Below the pieces are notes generated by a model that was not told the DNA's origin, searched no databases, and saw only the letters and a list, made by a program, of their open reading frames with translations. Of a stretch of 10,144 bases of DNA, positions 1-6,212 are shown piece after piece. Within the stretch, counting starts at the first letter, position 1; each line of letters opens with the position of its first letter. The stretch spans positions 1 through 10,144 of the forward strand of contig JAGLQP010000032.1 of the NCBI GenBank assembly GCA_023136785.1, given 5' to 3'. Origin of the DNA: Spirochaetales bacterium (lineage in GTDB: Bacteria > Spirochaetota > Spirochaetia > SZUA-6 > DRHE01). The position numbers and the translations under genes were made by a program.

Positions 1-1289
1 GCCAGAGCTGCGGTTTCGGTCAGAAAGAGCTCACGAACCACGAGCAGATCCAGCCCGGCGAAGGCCTCTGCCACCTTTGCAACGTTGGGATTGGTATTCA
101 CGGGATTTCCGCCGGCCACGATCAAGGCTCGTAGAGGATACGGGCCTTCCCCAAGCATGGCCTCCACGGCCTTCATGGTGTTGCACTCTTTGTAGAAATC
201 GTAGAGAACCGGATAGTCGGCCGCTCCGATCGGTTCGTGATCCAGCAGCGGGAGCTCTTCATAGAGGGTGAGGGAGCGCTCTTCTAGAGATTCCGGCCAG
301 GGGTCCCCCCCCTCACGGTCCAGCGCCCCGGTCAAACCCCCCAGGCAGGCGATGGCGCGCACCGCGTTCACTCCGTTTTCCTGGTGCTCGAGGGATACCC
401 CTACGTAGTTGATCGTTTGGGGTAAACCGGCGCCGACCAGACGCCCGCATTCTTCGATCTGATCCGGGGGCAGACCGGTTATCCCGGCCACCACCTCGGC
501 CGTGAATCTCCTGGCGTAGGTCGCCGCTTCATCGAAGCCGACACTGTACTGGGATATGAATTCCTTGTCGTAATGATCGGTTTCGATGAGCTGCCGCATC
601 AATCCCCAGGCCAATGCCCCGTCGGTACCGGGCATGGGGCGCAGGTGGAGATCAGCCCTTCGGGAGATCTCTGTGATCCGCGGATCGATGATCACCAGCT
701 TTGCCCCCCGCCGCTTCGCCTCGTCGATCGATTGCATGAAGGTGAAGTGGGACACCGGCGGATTGGTTCCCCAGAGGAGGATGCAGCGGGCATTGCGGAA
801 ATCGGGGCAGGCGTTCCAGTATCCCTGGACCAGCCGGTAGGCGATGTAGCGGCTGACATAGCAGAGGGAGTTCACCGAGAGGAAGTTCGGACTGCCCAGG
901 GCACGGAGAAATCGCCGGGGATACATCTCCTGTTGGGCAAAACCTAGAGCCTCTCCGTGCCAGGTAGCAATGGAGCGCTTGCCGTAGTTCTCCACGACAG
1001 CACCCAGCCTGTCGGTGATCTCCTCCATTGCCTGGTCGAGGGAAATTTCATCGAAGGAGCCGCTGCGGTTCTTTTTGAGGGGTTTGAGCAGACGCTCCGG
1101 GTGGTAGACTGTATCGATGGCGGCGGGGCCCTTCGGGCAAAGTCGGCCCCGGTTCTGGGGGTGGGCTTTCATCCCCGTAATCTTGGCGATCCGGCCGCTC
1201 TCCACAACCGCATCGATCCCGCAGCGCATGTCGCACTGTCTGCAGATGGTGGCAATCGTTCCGTTGTCGATCACGGTTTGACCGTACAT
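1..1289 (-). CDS. Fe4S4/bis-MGD molybdopterin oxidoreductase, 3' end outside window
   Basis: About 429 residues are visible and the frame stays open to base 1, so the C-terminal part is missing. Seen: an N-terminal Fe4S4 motif (C16-x2-C19-x3-C23 ... C51 in LCPKG, with the usual Lys53). The metal-ligand position appears to be Cys143 (NSLCY). The cofactor-binding stretch is WGTNP near 173-177, DPR at 202-204 and PGTDGAL near 220-226. This is the architecture of the DMSO reductase/formate dehydrogenase/thiosulfate reductase/acetylene hydratase superfamily. There is no twin-arginine signal, so the enzyme should be cytoplasmic. Start: ATG at 1287-1289, with GGGAGG 6 nt upstream (1296-1301); an overlapping ATG at 1292-1294 is in another frame. 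It begins 19 nt after the MttB-like gene and is the last visible gene of the corrinoid/methyltransferase operon. Family assignment is secure. The substrate is unknown; handling the demethylated product or its electrons is inference. Confidence 0.9.
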   Translation of the reverse strand, partial: MYGQTVIDNGTIATICRQCDMRCGIDAVVESGRIAKITGMKAHPQNRGRLCPKGPAAIDTVYHPERLLKPLKKNRSGSFDEISLDQAMEEITDRLGAVVENYGKRSIATWHGEALGFAQQEMYPRRFLRALGSPNFLSVNSLCYVSRYIAYRLVQGYWNACPDFRNARCILLWGTNPPVSHFTFMQSIDEAKRRGAKLVIIDPRITEISRRADLHLRPMPGTDGALAWGLMRQLIETDHYDKEFISQYSVGFDEAATYARRFTAEVVAGITGLPPDQIEECGRLVGAGLPQTINYVGVSLEHQENGVNAVRAIACLGGLTGALDREGGDPWPESLEERSLTLYEELPLLDHEPIGAADYPVLYDFYKECNTMKAVEAMLGEGPYPLRALIVAGGNPVNTNPNVAKVAEAFAGLDLLVVRELFLTETAAL

Positions 1290-1308
1290 TGCATGCCTCC
1301 CGCTTTCG

Positions 1309-2727
1309 TTATCCCAGGATAGCCTCGATTTCCTGTTTGATCTTCCCCTCGAGCGGCTCAGGGGTATGGCTTTGTAAGATTTCCTCCACCCTCCTCTGAG
1401 TTCGCCGGTGAAGGGTCAGGCCGTCTTCGGCCAGCCAGCCGTCGTAGTGATTGCGGTTGAACAGGCGGGGGTACCAGGTTTCTTTGTAGTGGTTCACCGT
1501 GTGCTCGGTGGGCAGGTAGTCCCCTTCCGGACCGAGCTCGGCGATCAGGTCCAGAGCCAGAGTCTCGTCGTTGACCTCGATTCCCTGACAGTAGCGGCGG
1601 ATGTAACTGATGAGTTCATCGCAGATTGCCAGCATCTCCAGAGAATAGCACTTGCCGCTCTCCATATAGCCCACATCGTGGATCAGGTTCGCTCCGCCCA
1701 AGGTTTCGAACAGCAGGGTTAAGGAGGCTTCCGCCGCGGCCTGTTCGTCAGGCAGTTTTGAGTCGCTGGAACCCCCAAGTCCAAAGATCGGCAGGCCGTA
1801 ATAGGCGCCCATTGCCGTGCGTACGCCGTAGCTTTCCGGCCCTGTGTAGGCCCCTGTTGTGGTGCGCATGTCGAACACATCCCCGTAGCCACCGCTGTGG
1901 ATGATCGGAGCCCCTTCCCGTTTCAGCTGCGCCAGAACCAGCCCGACCAGCTCTCCCGCATTGGCCAGAGCTACGGCGCCGGCACTGGTTACAGGCCCGC
2001 TCACTCCCCGCAGAACCATCGGAGTATAGGTGGTGGGCAATCCTTTTGCAGCCAGGAACAGCAGTTTTTGCAGAGAATCCACATTGTGCCGCAGAGGCGC
2101 GGTGACGTTGATGTAGCAGCAGCAGTAGGGCTTCTGCTCGTGAAGCTTTGCCCCGCCGGCTACGAATTCCGCTGCCTGGACAACGTCCAGGCAACTGTCG
2201 AAATCATTGGTCACGAACATGATCGGTTTCGTGCTGTTCTCGATCATGGACCGCATCTGGAGGCGATTGGCTGCCTCTGTGGGAACATCCGACGGCAGAA
2301 CCGCGGACATGAGGAAGTCGATATTGGGCAGGGCGTCGGCCAGGCGGATGGCCTCGTTCACATCCTGCAAGGTCGCTTGACGCCGCTTGCCCGTTCGGTG
2401 GTCCAGGATGAACAGGCAGTCGGATCCCAACCCGAAGTAGATCCGCCCCGGCTCCAGGGGTATGACCGGCTCGGCGTTGCGGTTATGGAGCACGATTCGT
2501 TTCGGAGCAACAGACAGCGCCCATTCCACCAATTTCGGCGATATATGGAAGGTATCGCCATCACCTACCGCGACACTTGCTTTTCGCAGGAGAGCGGCGG
2601 ATTCTTCATCGTCGATCAGCGCACCAACTCTTTCCAGGATTTCCAGACTGGCAGCGTGGATTTTCTCCGCTTGAGCCCGGGAAAGATAGGTCAGGTTCGG
2701 ATTGTGTGCCATATTTACACCGGCCAT
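1309..2727 (-). CDS. Non-pyrrolysine MttB-family methylamine:corrinoid methyltransferase
   Basis: 472 residues, a full-length TIM-barrel methyltransferase of the trimethylamine methyltransferase (MttB) superfamily. Family features seen: FGLGSDC near 98-104, STKPIMF at 165-171, GLPIFGLGGSSDSK at 311-324, and a C-terminal region with LIHDVGYMESG, an ICDE motif and GIEVNDETLALD. True MttB carries an amber-encoded pyrrolysine just before S-D-A-K; here that position is Ser320 (TCC, 1768-1770) and the frame has no internal TAG. Characterised non-Pyl relatives (MtgB, MtpB, MtcB) demethylate quaternary amines such as glycine betaine, proline betaine and carnitine, so a quaternary amine is a reasonable guess; the exact substrate cannot be read. 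An unusual Cys-Cys-Cys run lies at 202-204. Start: ATG at 2725-2727 preceded by AGGAAG, 11 nt after the MtmB-like gene. Stop TAA. Third gene of the operon. Confidence 0.9.
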   Translation of the reverse strand: MAGVNMAHNPNLTYLSRAQAEKIHAASLEILERVGALIDDEESAALLRKASVAVGDGDTFHISPKLVEWALSVAPKRIVLHNRNAEPVIPLEPGRIYFGLGSDCLFILDHRTGKRRQATLQDVNEAIRLADALPNIDFLMSAVLPSDVPTEAANRLQMRSMIENSTKPIMFVTNDFDSCLDVVQAAEFVAGGAKLHEQKPYCCCYINVTAPLRHNVDSLQKLLFLAAKGLPTTYTPMVLRGVSGPVTSAGAVALANAGELVGLVLAQLKREGAPIIHSGGYGDVFDMRTTTGAYTGPESYGVRTAMGAYYGLPIFGLGGSSDSKLPDEQAAAEASLTLLFETLGGANLIHDVGYMESGKCYSLEMLAICDELISYIRRYCQGIEVNDETLALDLIAELGPEGDYLPTEHTVNHYKETWYPRLFNRNHYDGWLAEDGLTLHRRTQRRVEEILQSHTPEPLEGKIKQEIEAILG

Positions 2728-2738
2728 GGTTGTTCTTC

Positions 2739-4115
2739 CTATTCCTTGTACTCCAGCCCAAACCCGGTGAGTTTTTCTTTACACCGGTCATATACATCGA
2801 GATACTCCTGGGTGGGCCGTACCGTTTTCAAATCGTAGCATTCGTCGAAGCGTTTCCCCTTCGGCGCTTCGGGGATTTTGCTCTCGTACTCCCCCAATAT
2901 CTTCTTCACGATCTCGTTGGCCTTTTTTCGAGTGATCCCCTGCTTGGCAATCAGGTGGGCCGTTTCCGATCCAATCCTGGCCTCCATGCCGCTGGAGCGT
3001 TCGGGAAGCTTGTTCCGGGCTACCGCAACCAGGTTCAGGTGCAATCCGGATACCGTAGCGGCCAGAACGATTGCGGCGATCTCGTGAATCACCATCTCGG
3101 TGCAGGGTCCGGCCGCAGTGAAGGGGCTGACCCCGATCAGCAGATGTGTGTTTCGGGCCAGGGCCTGTCCTGTAACACTGATCAGCCAGAGCAGGTCCCG
3201 GGTGCTGTTGCAGCCCTGCATGAGGTGGAGGGGGAATCCATCGTGCCACTGCGCGCCGAAGGCCAGCAGTCCGAGAAAATGGTGAGCCACATGGACGATC
3301 GCCGTGGCTTCCGGTCCTCCGGCGTATCCACCCATGATAGGGCCGTACAATCCGTAGCGGTTGTATCCCTTGTGGTCGAGAAAGACCACTTTTTTCATTC
3401 GCTCGTAATCGGCCTTCATCTCGGCTATAGCGGCTACCCCGAGGCCGTCGTTCGGGTGGGCGCCGAACTCCTCCTGTATCGCCGCCAAGGTAGCATCGGT
3501 CTTCTCCGCGTTGGAGATCAGGTTGTGGATCCCAATCAACGGTCGGCCTGCCGCCCGGGCTGCCTCCCGCAGCTTGACCACGTTCCAGATAGCGGCCTCG
3601 ACTTCCTGGGGTGTGCCCGATTTGATCGGCCGCCCCCCTACGGTTTGACTGAAGGCACTGGAGAAGGTGTCGCTCAAAGGCTCCTGGGCATAGCTCTGTA
3701 CCATGGCCACGAACCGTTCTTCCGCAACGGTGCAGCCAACCGGTGTGTTCAGGCAGAACGGAGGCAGCGAGTCCTCGATCTTCCGCTGCCGCATGATTCG
3801 GGTATCCGGACCCTGGCCGTAGGTCACGGAGGTCGGGGCGTGTTTCAGTGCCCACTGTACCTCTTCCCGGCTGAATTTAATCAGACGGCTGGTGTCACGG
3901 CAGTAGATGCCAAGCTCGAGGAACAACTCCAGTGCAGCCTTGTACATCCTGTCTGCCAGACCATCATCCGCCGGGATGACCTGCTCCGGGTCGAAGCGAA
4001 TCTCGTGTTTTTGTGCAAGCTGTCCGGCAACGGTACCGACCTGCCTGTCGAAATCCTGCTCCTTGACAAAGGGTCCTGTTTCGCTGCGTTTGTATACATC
4101 CCAAAATCCGATCAT
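2739..4115 (-). CDS. MtmB-like methyltransferase lacking pyrrolysine
   Basis: 458 residues from the chosen start, the same length as Methanosarcina MtmB (monomethylamine:corrinoid methyltransferase). Seen in MtmB-like order: GIYC-DT near 69-75, AGRP near 189-192, GGYAGG near 262-267, AAGPCTEM near 334-341, GMEAR near 376-380, and a very MtmB-like C-terminus (APKGKRFDECYDLKTV). MtmB uses amber-encoded Pyl202; here the aligned position is His197 (CAC, 3525-3527) and there is no internal TAG. Glu229, Glu259, Gln333 and Tyr335 of MtmB align with Gly226, Leu256, Ser330 and Phe332, so the known methylammonium-binding chemistry cannot work unchanged. The stop is TAG (2739-2741). Start: GGGAGG (4125-4130) is 9 nt from ATG 4113-4115 but only 3 nt from ATG 4119-4121, which overlaps the previous stop as ATGA; I prefer 4115. 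The preceding gene encodes the probable corrinoid partner. Family membership is secure; substrate unknown. Confidence 0.9.
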   Translation of the reverse strand: MIGFWDVYKRSETGPFVKEQDFDRQVGTVAGQLAQKHEIRFDPEQVIPADDGLADRMYKAALELFLELGIYCRDTSRLIKFSREEVQWALKHAPTSVTYGQGPDTRIMRQRKIEDSLPPFCLNTPVGCTVAEERFVAMVQSYAQEPLSDTFSSAFSQTVGGRPIKSGTPQEVEAAIWNVVKLREAARAAGRPLIGIHNLISNAEKTDATLAAIQEEFGAHPNDGLGVAAIAEMKADYERMKKVVFLDHKGYNRYGLYGPIMGGYAGGPEATAIVHVAHHFLGLLAFGAQWHDGFPLHLMQGCNSTRDLLWLISVTGQALARNTHLLIGVSPFTAAGPCTEMVIHEIAAIVLAATVSGLHLNLVAVARNKLPERSSGMEARIGSETAHLIAKQGITRKKANEIVKKILGEYESKIPEAPKGKRFDECYDLKTVRPTQEYLDVYDRCKEKLTGFGLEYKE

Positions 4116-4117
4116 GC

Positions 4118-4771
4118 TCATGCACCTCCCCTCCTCGACTGCACCAGGCGTTTGGCTGTCTCGACTGCCTCGGCGGCATTTTCCCCGTACCCGTCGGCGC
4201 CGGCCTCATCGGCGTACTCAGGGGTGACCGGTGCGCCACCGACCATGACCTTGAACCTGTCTCGCAGGTTCATGTCAGAGAGAAGATTCACCAGGTCGGG
4301 CATGTAGGCCATCGTGGTAGTCAGTATCGCCGAAGCGGCGATGACATCGACATCCTGCTCTTCCGCCTTGTCGATAAATGAACGGACCTGTACGTCGCAG
4401 CCCAGATCATGGACGGTAAAAGCGGCTGCCTGAAGCATCGTCTTTACTATATTCTTGCCCAGGTCGTGGAGGTCCCCCTGGATCGTTCCAATAACCACCG
4501 TGCCCTGAACGCCACCGTCCTGACCTTTTCCCAGGTGGGGTTTCAGCACGTCCATTGCCGCCTTCATGGCATCGGCACAGCGGATCAGCTCGGGAAGATA
4601 GTACTCCATGCGGGAGAACTTATCCCCGACAATCGCCATGCCCTTGGTATAGCCTTGCTCGATAGCCTGCAGGGGATCGACCCCCTTGTCGATCACCTCT
4701 TGGGCCAAAGCCACGCAGCGCTCTTCATCTCCCGCTACCGTTGCTTCCACAATTGGTTTAAAAAGTTCCAT
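4118..4771 (-). CDS. Methyltransferase corrinoid protein (MtmC/MttC family)
   Basis: 217 residues. Residues 1-85 form the four-helix cap region of methionine-synthase-type B12 proteins, and residues 90-210 form the Rossmann-like corrinoid domain. The base-off/His-on motif D100-L-H102-D-L-G105 is present, so His102 should ligate cobalt; SAILTTTM near 147-154 and GGAPVT near 178-183 complete the B12 site. The role is to accept a methyl group from a substrate-specific methyltransferase and pass it to a carrier methyltransferase. First gene of the operon and translationally close to the MtmB-like gene (2 nt gap, or 4-nt overlap with the alternative start), so that protein is its likely partner; the MttB homologue may share it. 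Start: ATG 4769-4771, with AAGGAG 10 nt upstream; an in-frame TTG at 4795 lies upstream of the ribosome binding site and is rejected. Stop TGA. Confidence 0.93.
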   Translation of the reverse strand: MELFKPIVEATVAGDEERCVALAQEVIDKGVDPLQAIEQGYTKGMAIVGDKFSRMEYYLPELIRCADAMKAAMDVLKPHLGKGQDGGVQGTVVIGTIQGDLHDLGKNIVKTMLQAAAFTVHDLGCDVQVRSFIDKAEEQDVDVIAASAILTTTMAYMPDLVNLLSDMNLRDRFKVMVGGAPVTPEYADEAGADGYGENAAEAVETAKRLVQSRRGGA

Positions 4772-5014
4772 CGGTAATTTGCTCCTTACTAACAAACCTC
4801 GTCTTGTCGCTCTCCTGGACCGCTTCCGGTGGATGCTTGAGATGTAAAGCTCTTGATGTTGAGCAGGACAGCGACCCTGTATTGCTGATTTGAACCAGCG
4901 AGTTATCGCGATCGGACAGTGTTGATGGGTATTAGGGAAACCATTTGGGATACCAGGCCAAAAAATAGTCCTGGAGATACAGTGGATTCTGTATAATCTT
5001 CAACATGCAGAGCA
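4772..5014 (-). other. Long 5' leader of the corrinoid/methyltransferase operon
   Basis: If the candidate promoter at 5015-5043 is used, the mRNA carries a leader of roughly 235 nt before the corrinoid gene. It holds no convincing ORF. Small inverted repeats are visible, for example CCAGG-N12-CCTGG at 4954-4975, with an A-rich loop on the plus strand. A stretch near 4812-4826 loosely resembles a cobalamin-riboswitch B12 box, but I do not find the other conserved riboswitch blocks. The leader ends in a good AAGGAG at 4782-4787. A regulatory role is possible but unproven. Confidence 0.25.
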
Positions 5015-5043
5015 TACTTAGCACATTGTAGTGAAGCTGTCAA
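5015..5043 (-). promoter_or_regulatory. Candidate sigma70 promoter of the corrinoid/methyltransferase operon
   Basis: On the minus strand a perfect TTGACA (5038-5043) is followed after 17 nt by TAAGTA (5015-5020), a poor -10 that is preceded by TGC, giving an extended -10 (TGn). Position and orientation suit transcription of the corrinoid gene. The weak -10 and the inverted repeat around the -35 suggest a regulated promoter. Confidence 0.4.
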
Positions 5044-5059
5044 ATCCTACAATTTCACT
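5025..5059. repeat. Inverted repeat flanking the operon -35 box (candidate operator)
   Basis: ATTGTAG (5025-5031) and CTACAAT (5047-5053) are a perfect inverted pair separated by 15 nt, so centres are 22 bp apart, about two helical turns. A second inverted pair, AGTGAA (5030-5035) and TTCACT (5054-5059), is interleaved with it, so each arm carries the same two words. The minus-strand TTGACA lies between the arms. This is the layout expected of a dimeric regulator site; no regulator gene is in the window. Confidence 0.4.
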
Positions 5060-5061
5060 TT

Positions 5062-5081
5062 GGTTTCAATAGTTGGAATCC
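5062..5081. promoter_or_regulatory. Imperfect palindrome between the divergent promoters
   Basis: A 20-bp imperfect dyad, GG-n-TTC-n-A-N4-T-n-GAA-n-CC, sits between the -35 boxes of the minus-strand operon and the plus-strand SDR gene. It could be a regulator site acting on both. It occurs once, so it is not a CRISPR-type repeat. Confidence 0.25.
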
Positions 5082-5112
5082 CTCGCGAACTCCAGGTCAC
5101 GGTCTCCACGAT

Positions 5113-5141
5113 TTGACAATCATCCTCGTCTGTACTCTAAT
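5113..5141 (+). promoter_or_regulatory. Sigma70-type promoter of the SDR gene
   Basis: Perfect -35 TTGACA (5113-5118), a 17-nt spacer and -10 TCTAAT (5136-5141, five of six consensus bases). Transcription would start near 5148, about 40 nt before the SDR start codon. This is the strongest promoter match in the window. Confidence 0.65.
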
Positions 5142-5188
5142 GGGTGCTGGTAGAGGGGCGATGATCCATCAGCGGAAGGGTTGCCGGG

Positions 5189-5947
5189 ATGAAGGAAAAG
5201 ATGCTCGATTTTGTTGGAAAAGTGGTGTTTCTCACCGGAGGCGGGGGGCAGATCGGGGCCAAAACGGAGGAACTTTTCCTCCGTCAGAGGGCGAAGGTCG
5301 TCAGCACGGACATCGATTTTCCCCCGCTGGATGACCGTGTAGATTTCGACGCCAATCCGCTGAAGCTCGCCCTGGATGTTACGAATAAACAGGGTGTTCA
5401 ACAGCTTATCTCTCAAACGGTTGAAAACTGCGGCAGGATCGACATCGTGGTCAATGCCGCGGGCATTCTCAACATCAAGCCCTTTCTCGAAATATCCGAG
5501 CAGGATTGGGACAGGACCTTTGCGGTGAACGTCAAGGGCATGTTCTTCGTCTGCCAGGAAGCGTTGAAACAGATGATCGAACAGAAGGCCGGCTGTTTCG
5601 TGAACTTTGCCTCCATCTCCGGCAAGGTCGGGGGCGTGCTTGCCGGGGCCGACTATTCGGCCTCCAAGGCGGCGGTGATCTGTCTGACCAAATCTCTGGC
5701 CAAGGTGGGGGCACCCCATGGCATCCGCGCCAACTCGGTCGCCCCAGGGGCGGTTTACTCGCCGATGCTCGATCTGTACTACCGGGATCACGCCGAGGAG
5801 ATGAAGGGCTTCGAGGAGAAGCATCCTTTGGGCAGATTCGGAAGGGCCGATGAAGTGGCCAGTACCGTGCTGTTTCTGGCCTCGGATCAAGCCTCCTACA
5901 TCACCGGAGCCTGCGTGGATATCAACGGCGGAACCTTGATGGATTAG
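5189..5947 (+). CDS. SDR-family NAD(P)-dependent oxidoreductase
   Basis: 252 residues, a classical short-chain dehydrogenase/reductase, probably soluble. Seen: the cofactor motif TGGGGQIG at 16-23, Asp41 at the end of strand 2 (which favours NAD(H) over NADP(H)), NAAG at 89-92, and the catalytic tetrad Asn114, Ser142, Tyr156, Lys160 (YSASK). The C-terminal GACVDINGG is typical of FabG-like and sugar/polyol/hydroxyacid dehydrogenases. The reaction should be a reversible alcohol/ketone conversion; the substrate cannot be read. Start: ATG 5189-5191, with GGAAGG 9 nt upstream; ATG at codon 5 is an alternative with AAGGA just before it. The gene is transcribed divergently from the methyltransferase operon, so shared control is possible. 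Stop is TAG. Confidence 0.92.
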   Translation: MKEKMLDFVGKVVFLTGGGGQIGAKTEELFLRQRAKVVSTDIDFPPLDDRVDFDANPLKLALDVTNKQGVQQLISQTVENCGRIDIVVNAAGILNIKPFLEISEQDWDRTFAVNVKGMFFVCQEALKQMIEQKAGCFVNFASISGKVGGVLAGADYSASKAAVICLTKSLAKVGAPHGIRANSVAPGAVYSPMLDLYYRDHAEEMKGFEEKHPLGRFGRADEVASTVLFLASDQASYITGACVDINGGTLMD

Positions 5948-5949
5948 CT

Positions 5950-6102
5950 TCAGTTGTTCTTCGCGCCTTCTGAGATCCAATCCCGCAGGATCTGCTTCTC
6001 CTGCGCCGTCAACCGCTCGAAAGGCAGCGGCATGGGCGGTCCCAGCTCCGGAGCATCGGCGGGCTCCTCCGCCGTGGGGACCTGAATCTCCCCTGTGCGC
6101 AT
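5950..6102 (-). pseudogene. Remnant resembling a c-type cytochrome C-terminus
   Basis: A 50-residue frame ending in TGA at 5950-5952. Its second half reads PPMPLPFERLTAQEKQILR then DWISEGAKNN. This closely follows the C-terminal signature MPP...LT.EE...IR.WI..GA...N of the cytochrome c domains common in Planctomycetes, Bacteroidota and Proteobacteria. No CxxCH heme motif is present, and the frame meets a stop (6145-6147) only 14 codons above the ATG, so the heme-binding part is gone. I see no ribosome binding site at the ATG. It starts 3 nt after the SDR stop on the opposite strand. Most likely the tail left by a deletion or rearrangement; a small expressed gene is less likely. Confidence 0.4.
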
Positions 6103-6139
6103 GTTTTCCGCCCCTGGTCCCCGGCTACCTGTACGCCGT

Positions 6140-6168
6140 TTGCCCTATAGACCGGATACCCATATATT
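6140..6168 (+). promoter_or_regulatory. Sigma70-type promoter of the MATE exporter gene
   Basis: -35 TTGCCC (6140-6145, four of six), a 17-nt spacer and -10 TATATT (6163-6168, five of six). The expected start is near 6175, about 38 nt before the exporter start codon. Confidence 0.5.
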
Positions 6169-6212
6169 TTCTATCACCTGGGATGTGCTAAGGAGAGTAT
6201 GGAAGGAAGCCT

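Noticed and set aside
2728..2741. TAG at the end of the MtmB-like gene as a pyrrolysine codon
   Set aside because: The protein is already full length with the normal MtmB C-terminus; reading through adds only a few residues before a TAA.
1897..2838. Plus-strand open frame of 313 codons opposite the first MttB homologue
   Set aside because: Antisense shadow; no family features, and the opposite strand is unambiguous.
2577..4307. Long plus-strand open frame of 576 codons opposite the MtmB-like gene and its flanks
   Set aside because: Antisense shadow of real genes with clear homology; the translation has no recognisable domains.
4800..4830. Possible cobalamin riboswitch B12 box before the corrinoid gene
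   Set aside because: Only a loose match (GGTCCAGGAGAGC); the other conserved blocks of the riboswitch are not visible.
4992..4997. Perfect TATAAT on the plus strand
   Set aside because: No acceptable -35 at the right spacing, and the SDR gene has a far better promoter closer to it.
5062..5081. GTTTCAAT-type word suggesting a CRISPR repeat
   Set aside because: Occurs once, with no regular spacing or second copy.
5120..5980. Minus-strand open frame of 286 codons opposite the SDR gene
   Set aside because: Shadow of the SDR, which has full catalytic motifs, a ribosome binding site and a promoter.
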